NCBI RefSeq assembly: GCF_034259325.1
Contig: NZ_JAXIVS010000003.1
Location: 248,001 to 312,000 of the forward strand
Reading direction: 5' to 3'
Length of the DNA stretch: 64,000 nt
Source of the DNA: Hyalangium ruber
Lineage (GTDB): Bacteria; Myxococcota; Myxococcia; Myxococcales; Myxococcaceae
Position numbers and translations under genes: made by a program. Below, in pieces: positions 38,522 to 47,889 of the stretch; within the stretch, counting starts at the first letter, position 1; every line of letters starts with the position of its first letter. The notes below the pieces were generated by a model. That model made no database searches, was not told where the DNA came from, and saw nothing but the letters and a program-made list of their open reading frames with translations.

Positions 38522-39999
38522 TCCTCCTCGTAGTAGTGAACCAGCACCTGGTTGTTCAGCCGGTTCACCTCCGTCGGCAGCGGCCCCATGTCCGGCGGGA
38601 AATGGGGGAGCCGCTCCAGGGTGGCCTCATCCAGGAAGGACAGCCCCTCGGGAAGGGGCCGCCGCTGTGCCGCGGCCTCATGGGCCACCAGCACGTAACC
38701 CCACTCGCCGAACGAGGGCACCAGCGCGTGGTACGGCTCCGTCCAGAAGCCCGAGGCCTTCAGCGTCGTATTCACACACCAGAAGGAGCGCCGGGCGAAC
38801 AGCGGACTGGTGCTCTGGATGACCGCCACCCCGTCCGGCGCCATCCTCCGCTTGAGCAGCCTGTAGAAGCCCGTGGTGTAGAGCTTGCCGAGCGAGAAGT
38901 TGTTCGGATCCGGGAAGTCGATGATCACCACGTCGAAGAGGGCGTCCCCCTCCTCCAGGAACTTCATCGCGTCCGTGTTGATGACCCGCATCTTCGGATG
39001 CGAGAGCGCGTGCTGGTTGAGCTTCGCCAGCTCCTCGTACTTCGTCGCCAGCCCGGTGATGGCCGGATCCAGATCCACCAGCGTGACGGACTGCACCTCC
39101 GGGTAGCGCAGCACCTCGCGCGCCGCCAGCCCATCCCCACCGCCGAGGATGAGCACCCGCCCCACCGCGCCCGCGCGCACCATCGCCGGGTGTACCAGCG
39201 ACTCGTGGTAGCGGTACTCGTCCACGCTGGCGAACTGCAGGTTGCCGTTGAGGAACAGCGAGAAGCCCCGCTTGCCCCGCGTCACGATGATGCGCTGGTA
39301 CGGAGAGCTGGAGGCATGCACCACGTCCTCCGTGTAGACCTGGTCCTCGTAGAACGTCGTCAGCCGATCGCCCAGCGCCAGCCCCACCACCAGGAACAGC
39401 GACAACCCCACCGCCTTCACCCGGAGCCGCGTCGGGTGGGCCAGCACCGGCGCCAGCAGCCACGTGCTCCACAGCCCCACCAGCGCGTTGAGCAAACCGA
39501 ACAGCAGCGAGGTGCGCACCAGCCCCAGCTTCGGCACGAAGAGCAGCGGGAAGCTCACGCTCGCCGCCAGCGCCCCCAGGTAGTCGAACGTCAGCACCTG
39601 GCTGACCAGGTCCTTGAACTTCACCTGGTCCTGGAGGATTCGCAGCAGCAGGGGAATCTCCAGCCCCACCAGCGTGCCGATGACGAGCACGCTGCCATAG
39701 AGCGCCACCCGGAACAGATCCGTCAGGGTGAAGGTGAGGAACAACAGCGGGGCGCACAGCCCACCAATGAGCGCTACCCCCAGCTCCACCTCGACGAAGC
39801 GCTGCGCCAGCCCCTTCTCGATGAAGCGCGAGAGGTAGCTGCCAATCCCCATCGCGAAGAGGTAGCCGCCGATGACGGTGGAGAACTGGGTGATGGAGTC
39901 CCCCAGCAGGTAGCTGGCGAGCGCCCCCACGATGAGCTCGTAGATGAGCCCACACGTGGCGATGACGAGGACGGTGACGAACAGCAGCGTCTTGTTCAA
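38503..39999 (-). CDS. Membrane-embedded spermidine-synthase-like aminopropyltransferase
   Basis: 498 residues starting with TTG. The first 220 residues hold about six to seven transmembrane helices (TLLFVTVLVIATCGLIYELI onward). The C-terminal half is a Rossmann methyltransferase fold of the spermidine synthase family: ILGGGDGLAAREVLRYP for decarboxylated-SAM binding, LVDLDPAI, and DVVIIDFPDPNNFSLGKLYT as the catalytic Asp-containing loop (typical DxxDP is IDFPDP). Soluble SpeE lacks the membrane part, so the product or acceptor may be membrane-associated. It is in an operon with SpeD, which provides the aminopropyl donor. Confidence 0.85.
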   Translation of the reverse strand: MNKTLLFVTVLVIATCGLIYELIVGALASYLLGDSITQFSTVIGGYLFAMGIGSYLSRFIEKGLAQRFVEVELGVALIGGLCAPLLFLTFTLTDLFRVALYGSVLVIGTLVGLEIPLLLRILQDQVKFKDLVSQVLTFDYLGALAASVSFPLLFVPKLGLVRTSLLFGLLNALVGLWSTWLLAPVLAHPTRLRVKAVGLSLFLVVGLALGDRLTTFYEDQVYTEDVVHASSSPYQRIIVTRGKRGFSLFLNGNLQFASVDEYRYHESLVHPAMVRAGAVGRVLILGGGDGLAAREVLRYPEVQSVTLVDLDPAITGLATKYEELAKLNQHALSHPKMRVINTDAMKFLEEGDALFDVVIIDFPDPNNFSLGKLYTTGFYRLLKRRMAPDGVAVIQSTSPLFARRSFWCVNTTLKASGFWTEPYHALVPSFGEWGYVLVAHEAAAQRRPLPEGLSFLDEATLERLPHFPPDMGPLPTEVNRLNNQVLVHYYEEEWRRWN

Positions 40000-40040
40000 G
40001 TCTTCACTTCACTTCGAAGTCACGGCCATAAGGCGCGCGG

Positions 40041-40271
40041 CTATCCGGAGATCGCCGCCGCCACGATGATGGCCAGGCCAAGGATGAAGGAGCCGATGAC
40101 GATGCCCAGCGCCGTGTTCTGGTCCGCCTCGATCTCCTTGTTCACGTCGAACGGGAGGATGAGCTTGATGACGTAGAAGCCGGCGACGAAGACCGCCAGC
40201 CCGATGAGCGAGTAGATGACGCTCGCCAGAAGGCCCTGCACGCTCACTACCGCACCCAGTAGCAACATCAC
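40041..40271 (-). CDS. DUF350 membrane protein
   Basis: A 76-residue protein with two or three transmembrane helices (VSVQGLLASVIYSLIGLAVF; NTALGIVIGSFILGLAII). It matches DUF350 (YjfL-like), a small family found next to polyamine/ATP-grasp and DUF4178-type genes. The function is not known; a channel-like or scaffold role has been proposed. A GTG at 40271, or ATG at 40268, starts the frame and overlaps the preceding small gene by four bases. Confidence 0.75.
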   Translation of the reverse strand: MMLLLGAVVSVQGLLASVIYSLIGLAVFVAGFYVIKLILPFDVNKEIEADQNTALGIVIGSFILGLAIIVAAAISG

Positions 40272-40429
40272 TTCCCTCCGTGGAATCCGCCGGTCCAGAT
40301 GAACACGCCGTTGGGCCCGCGGCGCACGTCGCCCGGCACCTTGCCGCGCTCTTCGTTGGTAAAGGGCTCCCAGCCCGAGAAGGCCACCGCCGCGTACAGC
40401 AGCACCACGAGCCCGCCGAAGTATTTCAT
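40268..40429 (-). CDS. 53-residue single-pass membrane peptide
   Basis: A short but well-supported gene: 53 residues, start ATG with GAGCGAGG upstream, four-base overlap with the DUF350 gene. The N-terminus is a helix (YFGGLVVLLYAAVAFSG), followed by a charged stretch and a C-terminal aromatic/Gly tail ending FIWTGGFHGGK. No family is named. The conserved-looking Gly/His-rich terminus inside a polyamine operon is a plausible attachment or binding site, but this is only an idea. Its size means it would be easily missed. Confidence 0.6.
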   Translation of the reverse strand: MKYFGGLVVLLYAAVAFSGWEPFTNEERGKVPGDVRRGPNGVFIWTGGFHGGK

Positions 40430-40448
40430 TGCCTCGCTCCCCTCCTCA

Positions 40449-42347
40449 TCAGCCCACCAGGTTGCTCTCCGCCCACCGACTCGACTCGAAGCTCGACGAG
40501 CGGATGTAGCCAATCGCCGGGCCAATCAGCAGCAGCACCAGCGCGCAGCAGAACCACGTGCCGCGCGGCGTGTCACTGGTGAGCTTCACCTGGAACGAGC
40601 GCCCTCCCATGGGCTGCGGCCCCGCCGCGGAGAAGCCCGCCGTGGTGCGCAGCACGTACGTGCCCGGCGCTACCGACGACAAGTACTCCGTGCCGCTGGT
40701 GCCACCCTCGGACCAGGAGCCCTCCGAGTCCGTCCCGGAGTAGTAGCTGATCTCCTGGTAGAAGCTCGATATCTCGCCCGTCTCCTGGTTCACCAGATCG
40801 CCCTGCACGCCGATCCAGTCATTGCTCACCGGGGCGGTGACATCCGCGCGCACGTTGCCGCGCGAGGTGATTTGGAACGGCTCGCTGAAGTGCATGGCCG
40901 TGGGCTGGCCGGAGACCGCGTCCGGCTCCAGCCGCACCGTCATGTCCAGCACCGTCACGTTGGCCGACATGAGGTTGACCACCAGGTAGAGCGCCAACAG
41001 CGCCGTGCCCCACACGCCCGCCCACTTCCACGCCGTGGCGGAGGAGTTCGGGTTGGGCTGGCTGGGGGCGATGCCATGGCGCGCCGGCAGCGCCTCCTTC
41101 AGGTTGAAGGCCTCGGCGATGACGCTCGGCTCCAGGTACTCGCCGTGGGTGAACGTCACCTCGGAGTCCGTGGCATCCTCGTTCACCGAGTAGGGCGCCG
41201 ACACGTACTCGATGGCCTGCGCCATCTCGCCCGCGCGCACCTCCCAGTAGAACTCGCCCAGCACCGTCTCCGTGACGGCCGTCACCGACTGGAAGGCCTT
41301 GTAGCGCCGGCCCTCGTAGTAGGCGCCCACGCCCGGGGCCAGGGACACGTCACCCGCGTCGATCGGCTTGAGGTGGACCCAGTGGCCATTGGACTGCATC
41401 AGCCACTGGAAGCCCTCGTTCTTGTTGAAGAGGAGGTACTCCTCCCACGGGTAGCGCGTGCCCTCCACCGTACAGGAGCGCACCACGAAGCCGATGCAGA
41501 TCCACTCCACCCCGCCCAGCTTGCCCTTGGTGCCCAGGGGGATGAGGGGCGGGTGCTCCGGCTTCTCCAACATCTGGAGGAAGGCGAGCTTGCCCTTGCT
41601 GGCATCCAGCAGCGCGCCGCAGAAGGGGCACGCCACGCGCCGGGTGCTATCCGGGGCGCGCAGCTCCAACGCGCCGTTGCACTGGGTGCAGCGCGCCTGC
41701 TGCAGCGACACCTTGCGCGTCCGAGGGCGCACCTGGTCCATCGGAATGCCGAGCTGCTCCAGCTTGAGCCGCTGGCCCAGGTACACCTCGGGGTCGCGCA
41801 AGCGCGTGCCGAAGTCCAGGGTCGCGAACACGCCCTTGGAGCCCGTCGCATCCACGTAATAGCTGTCGGCCGTGGGGTCCACGTCGCCAGGCAGCTCGCC
41901 CGCGGCGGCCACCACCCGGCCGTGCCCGCGCTCCTCCACCACGAAGGCGCGGTTGCGCAGGTGCAGGCGTTCGCCGGGGTGCAGCTCGTGCAGCTCGATG
42001 CCCTCCTCCACCCCCGCCTCGAACATCATGTGGAAGGTGCCCTCGGACTCGCTGAGCCAGCCCGCGCGCCCGTCATCGAACTGCACGTACCACTCGTCCC
42101 AGGGGCCCGCGCCGTGGTCCTTCTGGATGTGGCCCACCAGCTTGTAGCCCGTCTTCGCGTAGCGGCCCTCCAGGCCCAGCCGCAGCGGCGAGTCGGTGTC
42201 CACGATGGCGCCAATGCGCCCGTGCGCCTCGAGGTTGGCCCCCTTCTTGGCCACCACCGTCTGGCAATAGCCGCACACCAGCACCTGCGCCGAGCCCGCG
42301 GTGAACTCGACCGGGGCCCCACACGAGGGACATTGCCCTTGCGTCAC
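40449..42347 (-). CDS. DUF4178 protein with zinc-ribbon motifs and membrane helices
   Basis: 632 residues starting with GTG. The N-terminus has a zinc ribbon (CPSCG ... CGYC), followed by a DUF4178 module (about 40-190, YKLVGHIQKDHGAGPWDEWY). A second CTQCNG/CPFC ribbon follows, and a second DUF4178-like copy (about 245-400, WEEYLLFNKNEGFQWL). The last 210 residues hold a transmembrane helix (TALLALYLVVNLMSANV), an extracytoplasmic domain and a final helix near 600. Function unknown. It overlaps SpeD by four bases, which ties it to polyamine chemistry. Confidence 0.78.
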   Translation of the reverse strand: MTQGQCPSCGAPVEFTAGSAQVLVCGYCQTVVAKKGANLEAHGRIGAIVDTDSPLRLGLEGRYAKTGYKLVGHIQKDHGAGPWDEWYVQFDDGRAGWLSESEGTFHMMFEAGVEEGIELHELHPGERLHLRNRAFVVEERGHGRVVAAAGELPGDVDPTADSYYVDATGSKGVFATLDFGTRLRDPEVYLGQRLKLEQLGIPMDQVRPRTRKVSLQQARCTQCNGALELRAPDSTRRVACPFCGALLDASKGKLAFLQMLEKPEHPPLIPLGTKGKLGGVEWICIGFVVRSCTVEGTRYPWEEYLLFNKNEGFQWLMQSNGHWVHLKPIDAGDVSLAPGVGAYYEGRRYKAFQSVTAVTETVLGEFYWEVRAGEMAQAIEYVSAPYSVNEDATDSEVTFTHGEYLEPSVIAEAFNLKEALPARHGIAPSQPNPNSSATAWKWAGVWGTALLALYLVVNLMSANVTVLDMTVRLEPDAVSGQPTAMHFSEPFQITSRGNVRADVTAPVSNDWIGVQGDLVNQETGEISSFYQEISYYSGTDSEGSWSEGGTSGTEYLSSVAPGTYVLRTTAGFSAAGPQPMGGRSFQVKLTSDTPRGTWFCCALVLLLIGPAIGYIRSSSFESSRWAESNLVG

Positions 42348-42730
42348 GCCTTCACCCCCCGCGCCAGCTCACGGACATGGCAGCCCTGGGCGCCCAGGTG
42401 CCGCGCCACCAGCGCCTCGAAGTCCGGGCGCGCGCGGGTGCGGCAGCAGTACACATTGAGCGCGGCGAAGCCGTGCTCCGGGAAGGTGTGGATGCACAGG
42501 TGGCTCTCGGCCAGCAGCGTCAGCCCGGTGATGCCTCCGGGCTCCGGGAACACGTGCCACTGGGGCTGGCCCACCACCTTGAGCTCCAGCAGGACGATGA
42601 GCTCCTCGAAGAGCGCCGAGAGCGCCACCTGATCCTTCAGGCGCTCCGGCGCGCAGCCGCTCACGTCCACCAGCCATTCCTGTCCCGTGGTCAGCTTGAA
42701 GTCCTCCCCAGACAGGTGACTTTCTAGCAC
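42344..42730 (-). CDS. speD: S-adenosylmethionine decarboxylase proenzyme (prokaryotic class)
   Basis: 128 residues starting with GTG. The autocatalytic cleavage site is the Ser in LLAESHLCIHTFPEHG, which becomes the pyruvoyl cofactor; the His and Cys/Phe residues after it match the class 1 pattern. The enzyme makes decarboxylated SAM, the aminopropyl donor for spermidine synthase. First gene of the operon, followed by a four-base overlap (GTGA) with the DUF4178 gene. Confidence 0.92.
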   Translation of the reverse strand: MLESHLSGEDFKLTTGQEWLVDVSGCAPERLKDQVALSALFEELIVLLELKVVGQPQWHVFPEPGGITGLTLLAESHLCIHTFPEHGFAALNVYCCRTRARPDFEALVARHLGAQGCHVRELARGVKA

Positions 42731-42808
42731 GAGCCCTGCCCCCCTGGGCGAGCGCTTCCGGGGTGGGGGGTTGCCGGATGTGGGGCCCTGCCCGGTACGC
42801 TGCGGGCC

Positions 42809-43807
42809 ATGTCTCCGCCGGAGCCCCGTTCCCCGCTGGTGCCCTCCTCCCTCCCCTCTCCCGAGCCCACCGCCTCGGCCGCGAGCGCCAGCGCCGTTGC
42901 CCGGCTGGTGCGCGGCCTGCGGGGTCTGCCGCCGGCCGAGCAATGGTGGGGCGAAGGCTGCGCGGGCATGGCGGGGTGGTTTCGCGCGGAGTCGGCGCCC
43001 ACCACGGACGCGACCGCGCGCTACCGAGAGCTGTACGCGGAGGTGCGAAAGGGCAGGCCCGTGCTGCCCATGGAGGCGCGGCGCCACGTGTACCTGCTGG
43101 TGAAGGGGCTGCTGGGGGAGGAGCTGTTCGGCTACCTGGAGGGCAACCAGCAGCGGCTGGAGCGGCGAGGGCTGGAGACGCGCGAGGTGCAGGTGGATAC
43201 GGAGGCCTCTCTGGCCGCCAACATCGAGGTGGTGCGCAACGCGCTGGAGGACGCGGCCTTCTTCGGGCGCTCGGTGGTGCTGGTGGGCCACAGCAAGGGC
43301 GCGGTGGAGTCCCTGGCGGCGTTGAGCATGTACCCCCAGCTGCGCCGCGTGGTGCGCGCGGTGGTCTCCATCCAGGCGCCGTATGGCGGCTCGCCCATTG
43401 CCCATGACGTGATGGCCTCGCCGGAGCTGCGGCGGGTGATGGACATCGCCGTGCCGCTGCTCTTCTACGGGGTGTCGAAGTCGATCGATGACTTGAGCTA
43501 CCCCCAGCGCATGGAGTTCGTGCGGCGCTACCCCTACCCGGTGGAGATCCCCACCGTGTCGCTGGCCACCTGGCGCGACTCGAAGCGCTCCATGTTGTGG
43601 CCGGTGGCGCGCTACATGCGCGAGCGCTACGGGCTGGCCAATGACGGGCTGGTGGCGGCGGTGGACGCGGAGATCCCGGGCTCGCGGGTGGTGCGCCTGG
43701 ACGACATGGACCACGCGGAGGCGGCCATGGCGGGGCTGCCGGGCCTGGCCAACTATCGCCCGGGAGACATTACCGAGGCCGCGGTGGCGCTGGCCCTGGA
43801 GTCCTGA
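42809..43807 (+). CDS. Alpha/beta-hydrolase (lipase-like)
   Basis: A 332-residue alpha/beta-fold hydrolase without signal peptide. The nucleophile elbow is VVLVGHSKGAVESL. A late Asp (ANDGLVAAVDAEIPG) and His (DDMDHAEAAM) complete the triad. The YGLANDGLV and APYGGSPIA segments resemble triacylglycerol lipases or PGAP1-like esterases. The first 60 residues are Pro/Ala-rich and probably non-globular. It is divergent from SpeD, with 78 bases between. Confidence 0.8.
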   Translation: MSPPEPRSPLVPSSLPSPEPTASAASASAVARLVRGLRGLPPAEQWWGEGCAGMAGWFRAESAPTTDATARYRELYAEVRKGRPVLPMEARRHVYLLVKGLLGEELFGYLEGNQQRLERRGLETREVQVDTEASLAANIEVVRNALEDAAFFGRSVVLVGHSKGAVESLAALSMYPQLRRVVRAVVSIQAPYGGSPIAHDVMASPELRRVMDIAVPLLFYGVSKSIDDLSYPQRMEFVRRYPYPVEIPTVSLATWRDSKRSMLWPVARYMRERYGLANDGLVAAVDAEIPGSRVVRLDDMDHAEAAMAGLPGLANYRPGDITEAAVALALES

Positions 43808-43880
43808 GCGGGTGGGCTGAGTAGGACGTTGTGCCTAGACCTGGGTTGACGCAGGGGGTTGAAAGAAGGAGCCTCCTCCC

Positions 43881-44498
43881 ATGGCCCGGGATTGGTCTTC
43901 CCTGATTCATGAAGCGCTGGCGGGGGTCGCGGATGATCCCTATGTGCGCCTGCTCAAGGAACGACTGCGCTCGGGCAGCCAGGTGGTCCGCATCAGCTTG
44001 GTGAATTCGGGTTCAGAGCCAGAGTACGTCGTCATCCTCTCGCTTCAGCGGCAGTTGTCCGAGATGCGCCTCCCTCATTCGGATGCCTTCACGAGCTGGT
44101 CTCTCGATGCGGGAGCGAGGCTGACCGACGAAGCTCAAGAGATGGAGCGATTCGCGCTGCTCTTGGATGAGCGCTTCGCTCCGCTCCGCGAGGAACTGGA
44201 AGCAAGCTCCTTCGATTTCCTGCTGGTTCAACATGTTGTGCGCGAACTTGGCCCTCCACGCTCCGCAGCCGCCGCACAGCCGTTGAGGCTTCTCCCATTC
44301 GTGCCGCCCCAGGAGAGCCGGACGAGGCTTCGGGCCATTCAGCGGATCGAGGACGTCCTGGTGAATCTCGCCCGCGCGCTCGGGCGCTCCCTTCGTTACG
44401 ACGAGGCGGCGACGAGCCGAATCCTGGATGGCGCTCTCCTGCAGTGGATGAACCAACATCTCCACATGGGAACGCAGGAGGAAGCCTTCCCAGAGTAG
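43881..44498 (+). CDS. Hypothetical soluble protein
   Basis: A 205-residue soluble protein with alpha/beta character, no signal peptide and no recognised motifs. The N-terminus (LLKERLRSGSQVVRISLVNS) and central Glu-rich helix (DEAQEMERFALLLDERF) are unremarkable; the C-terminus is Arg/Gln-rich. It starts after AAGAAGGAGCC, a strong ribosome-binding site, and its base composition is slightly less GC-rich than its neighbours. It converges on the two-gene TOPRIM/ATPase unit with a four-base gap, so a link to that unit is possible. Confidence 0.55.
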   Translation: MARDWSSLIHEALAGVADDPYVRLLKERLRSGSQVVRISLVNSGSEPEYVVILSLQRQLSEMRLPHSDAFTSWSLDAGARLTDEAQEMERFALLLDERFAPLREELEASSFDFLLVQHVVRELGPPRSAAAAQPLRLLPFVPPQESRTRLRAIQRIEDVLVNLARALGRSLRYDEAATSRILDGALLQWMNQHLHMGTQEEAFPE

Positions 44499-44502
44499 GA
44501 GT

Positions 44503-45102
44503 TCACCACGCGCGCACCTGACTCACGAAGTGCTGGAAGCTGGGCCGAGCAGAGAGCAGTTGGAGCGCCTGCGGCTGCTGGATGGCTTCGAGCGCGAGGC
44601 GCTGCATCTCACCGCTCGAAGGCAGGGGCTTTCCGAAGAAGTCCTGCTTCAGCACGCGGCGGTGGTAGCGCTGCTCGGGGGAGGGCTCCTTGAACGGATG
44701 CCCCTTGATGACCAGGAGCCAGGTCTCCAGCGTCTGGAAAGGGACGACCACACAGGAGCGATAGCCAGAGTCCCGCCAGCTCGGAGGAATCGTGTCGAGC
44801 AACCAGCAAACGCGGCACCCGTCCGGGTCCGCGAGCTGCTGGGCCATGTCATGGTCCGCCTGGTGTGGAGAACCGCTGCGGCTTCCCCCGTCATTGTCGA
44901 TGGCGATGAGCGCATGCCGGACGCCCTGCTGCGCGGCCTTTTCGAGGTAGAGCCCCGCCTGCTTGCGGACATGCCTGCACCCGTTGAACTCGATCTCGCT
45001 CTTCCACGCCTGCACCGAGGTGCCGAGGGTCCGCTCGAGCAGATAGCGGTAGATCTCGCCGTCGTAGGCCTGGAACTCGCTGGCGATCGCAACTGTGAGC
45101 AC
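44503..45102 (-). CDS. TOPRIM-like/DUF4276-like protein partner of AAA ATPase
   Basis: 199 residues from GTG 45102, which follows AGGGA nine bases after the ATPase stop. The N-terminus LTVAIASEFQAYDGEIYRYL has the acidic residue position of TOPRIM/DUF4276-type proteins, and ALIAIDNDGG gives the DxD-like pair. The rest (CVVVPFQTLETWLLVIKG, LPSSGEMQRLALEAIQ) matches the general architecture of nuclease partners of OLD- and AriA-type ATPases. I infer a metal-dependent nuclease. The call is by motif only and needs structural confirmation. Confidence 0.55.
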   Translation of the reverse strand: MLTVAIASEFQAYDGEIYRYLLERTLGTSVQAWKSEIEFNGCRHVRKQAGLYLEKAAQQGVRHALIAIDNDGGSRSGSPHQADHDMAQQLADPDGCRVCWLLDTIPPSWRDSGYRSCVVVPFQTLETWLLVIKGHPFKEPSPEQRYHRRVLKQDFFGKPLPSSGEMQRLALEAIQQPQALQLLSARPSFQHFVSQVRAW

Positions 45103-45110
45103 TGTGGTCC

Positions 45111-46226
45111 CTAAAACGCGGTGCTGAACGCACCTGTTTCGAGCAAGTCGCCCGGTGGCGTTTTCTGAAGCATGTCCAAGAGTTCTGGAACATCGGACAG
45201 ACGCTTGACCCGGGTCCCTGTCTCCGAGCGACGGAAGAGGAGGATGGCCTCGGGCTCGTCGCGGAAGGCGTTGAGGAGGACCGTCGAGTGAGTGGCGATG
45301 ACGAACTGGCACCCACGCTCCCGGACGATGTCCTTGAGCAGGTCCACGAGTTCCCGAAGGCGCTTGGGATGAATGGACTGCTCGGGCTCCTCAATGAAGA
45401 AGAGCTGCCCCTCCTGGGCATTGATCGCGTGCATGGCGAGCGCGGTGAAGGCGAGCACGCCATCAGAGATGTGCTCCGCGTCGAACTGCTCGCCATTCTT
45501 CTGTTGGAACCACAGTCGCTGGTGGCCAGGAGCCGGAGCCGGCCGCACGAAGATGTGCTCGACCTCTGGAAGGCACCGGGTCACGAACCGCTCCAAGGCT
45601 TCCATGTTCTTTGGCAGGGCACCGCGCCAAAGCCCTAAAACAGCGGCAAGTCCGCGACCGTCAGGACCAAGAGTCGGTAGGGGAATCACCTCGGAGTCCG
45701 CCCGGAGCGCCGACAAGGAGAGCTTGATGTTTCCGGCGGATTCCAAGCTGTTCCAGACCCTCCATGCTGGAAGCACAACCTCATCAGGACCTACGAGCTC
45801 TGGCGCCACAAACACCTGAGTATCTCTGGCAGACTGATCCTGCCAGTCATCCTCGCCGCTCAGGGTCACCTTCGCCCCGCGTCGCTCAAAACCCGCCCTG
45901 GAAGCAACGAGCCTGAAGTCTTCCCAAGCGATATGTCCCCCTGGGCTCAAATTCGCAGCGTAACGACCATCCGGTGTACTCCATCCAATCGTGCAAGACC
46001 CGTCTCGAACTGATGACGGACGGTAGAAAAGAAATCGGTTCCCCCCTTCCTGGCGAATCGCTTCTTTCACGTTGGTGATGACGCTGTTGGCGATGAACCG
46101 GCCCACGCTCATGAAGTTCGACTTGCCGGAGTTGTTCGGCCCCACGAGCACGGTGATGGGCTCGAGCGGGATGGTCTGCTCCTCCCCGAAGCTCTTGAAG
46201 TTCCGAAGCGTGATCGTCTGAATCAT
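45111..46226 (-). CDS. AAA (ABC/OLD-like) ATPase
   Basis: 371 residues starting MIQTITLRNFKSFGEEQTI, the classic RecF/SMC-like N-terminus. Walker A is GPNNSGKSN. The central insert has no recognised domain. Near the C-terminus are the signature/Q region (ISDGVLAFTAL), Walker B LFFIEEPEQSIHP and the switch His in VIATHSTVLLN. Such ATPases act with a TOPRIM-type nuclease in DNA surveillance or anti-phage systems (OLD, PARIS, retron-linked). The next gene, nine bases on, encodes such a partner. Confidence 0.85.
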   Translation of the reverse strand: MIQTITLRNFKSFGEEQTIPLEPITVLVGPNNSGKSNFMSVGRFIANSVITNVKEAIRQEGGNRFLFYRPSSVRDGSCTIGWSTPDGRYAANLSPGGHIAWEDFRLVASRAGFERRGAKVTLSGEDDWQDQSARDTQVFVAPELVGPDEVVLPAWRVWNSLESAGNIKLSLSALRADSEVIPLPTLGPDGRGLAAVLGLWRGALPKNMEALERFVTRCLPEVEHIFVRPAPAPGHQRLWFQQKNGEQFDAEHISDGVLAFTALAMHAINAQEGQLFFIEEPEQSIHPKRLRELVDLLKDIVRERGCQFVIATHSTVLLNAFRDEPEAILLFRRSETGTRVKRLSDVPELLDMLQKTPPGDLLETGAFSTAF

Positions 46227-46388
46227 GGGCGACCCAGCGTAGTCGGGGGCCCTAGGCCCAGCCACATTCGAGCCAAGGCCCCCGGGTGACACGGGCCGGC
46301 CGCGAGGTGGATGTAGGAGCATGAAGCAAACACTCCCCATGCACGAAGCCATCCCATCCCGCTGGCGGGGCGTTAGTATGCGCGCCCC

Positions 46389-47135
<747 letters not shown>

Positions 47136-47143
47136 AGCGGGCC

Positions 47144-47878
47144 ATGCGACGCGTCTCCACGCGCCTCGGCGAGCTGGACTGCCAGCTCGTCGATGCCCTG
47201 CCGGAAGGGGCGAGCCCCACGCTCGCCATCGTGCTGTGCCATGGCTTCGGAGCGCCGGCCACGGATCTGGTGCCGCTGGCCTCGGAGCTGATGGCGCTGA
47301 AGCCCCAGCTGGCGGGGCAGGCGCGCTTCGTCTTCCCCGCGGCTCCGCTGTCGCTGGCGGAGCTGGGGATGCCTTCCGGCCGTGCCTGGTTCCACCTGCC
47401 CATGGAGGTGCTCATGGGCAAGCAGCGCGATTGGACGCAGTACTCGCGCGAGGTGCCCGAGGGGCTGCCCGCCGCACGCCGGGCGGTGATGAGCGTGGTG
47501 TCGGCGCTGTCGGCCGCGACGAAGCTGCCCTACGGGCGCATCATCCTGGGAGGCTTCAGCCAGGGCGGCATGGTGACGACGGACGTGGCGCTGCGGTTGG
47601 AGGAGCGCCCCGCGGGCCTGTGCATCCTGTCCGGCACGCTCATCGCGCAGGAGGAGTGGAAGGCGCGCGCGGCGGGCCGCAAGGAGCTGCCGGTGTTCCA
47701 GGGCCACGGGGAGTATGACGACATCCTCCCCTTCCACGCCGCCGAGCGGCTGTACAAGCTGCTGAAGGAGGCGGGGCTGTCGGTTGACTTCTTCCCGTTC
47801 GATGGGCCTCACACCATCGCGCCCGAGGAGCTGCGCGCGCTGGCGGACTTCCTGGAGGCGCGGCTGGAAGGCCGCTGA
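47144..47878 (+). CDS. Alpha/beta-hydrolase, phospholipase/carboxylesterase family
   Basis: 244 residues of the EstB/acyl-protein thioesterase type. The oxyanion segment is LCHGFGAPATDL, the nucleophile is in GGFSQGGMVT, the acid is in GEYDDILPF, and the His is in DGPHTIAPEELRA. Cytoplasmic, no signal. Substrates of this family are short acyl esters, lysophospholipids or acyl-proteins. It is 11 bases upstream of the YjbQ gene. Confidence 0.87.
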   Translation: MRRVSTRLGELDCQLVDALPEGASPTLAIVLCHGFGAPATDLVPLASELMALKPQLAGQARFVFPAAPLSLAELGMPSGRAWFHLPMEVLMGKQRDWTQYSREVPEGLPAARRAVMSVVSALSAATKLPYGRIILGGFSQGGMVTTDVALRLEERPAGLCILSGTLIAQEEWKARAAGRKELPVFQGHGEYDDILPFHAAERLYKLLKEAGLSVDFFPFDGPHTIAPEELRALADFLEARLEGR

Positions 47879-47889
47879 GGAGGCGCGGC

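Noticed and set aside
38536-40176. A 546-codon plus-strand frame opposite the spermidine-synthase-like gene
   Set aside because: Composition is His/Arg/Gln-rich antisense sequence; the minus frame has membrane helices and the GGGDG motif.
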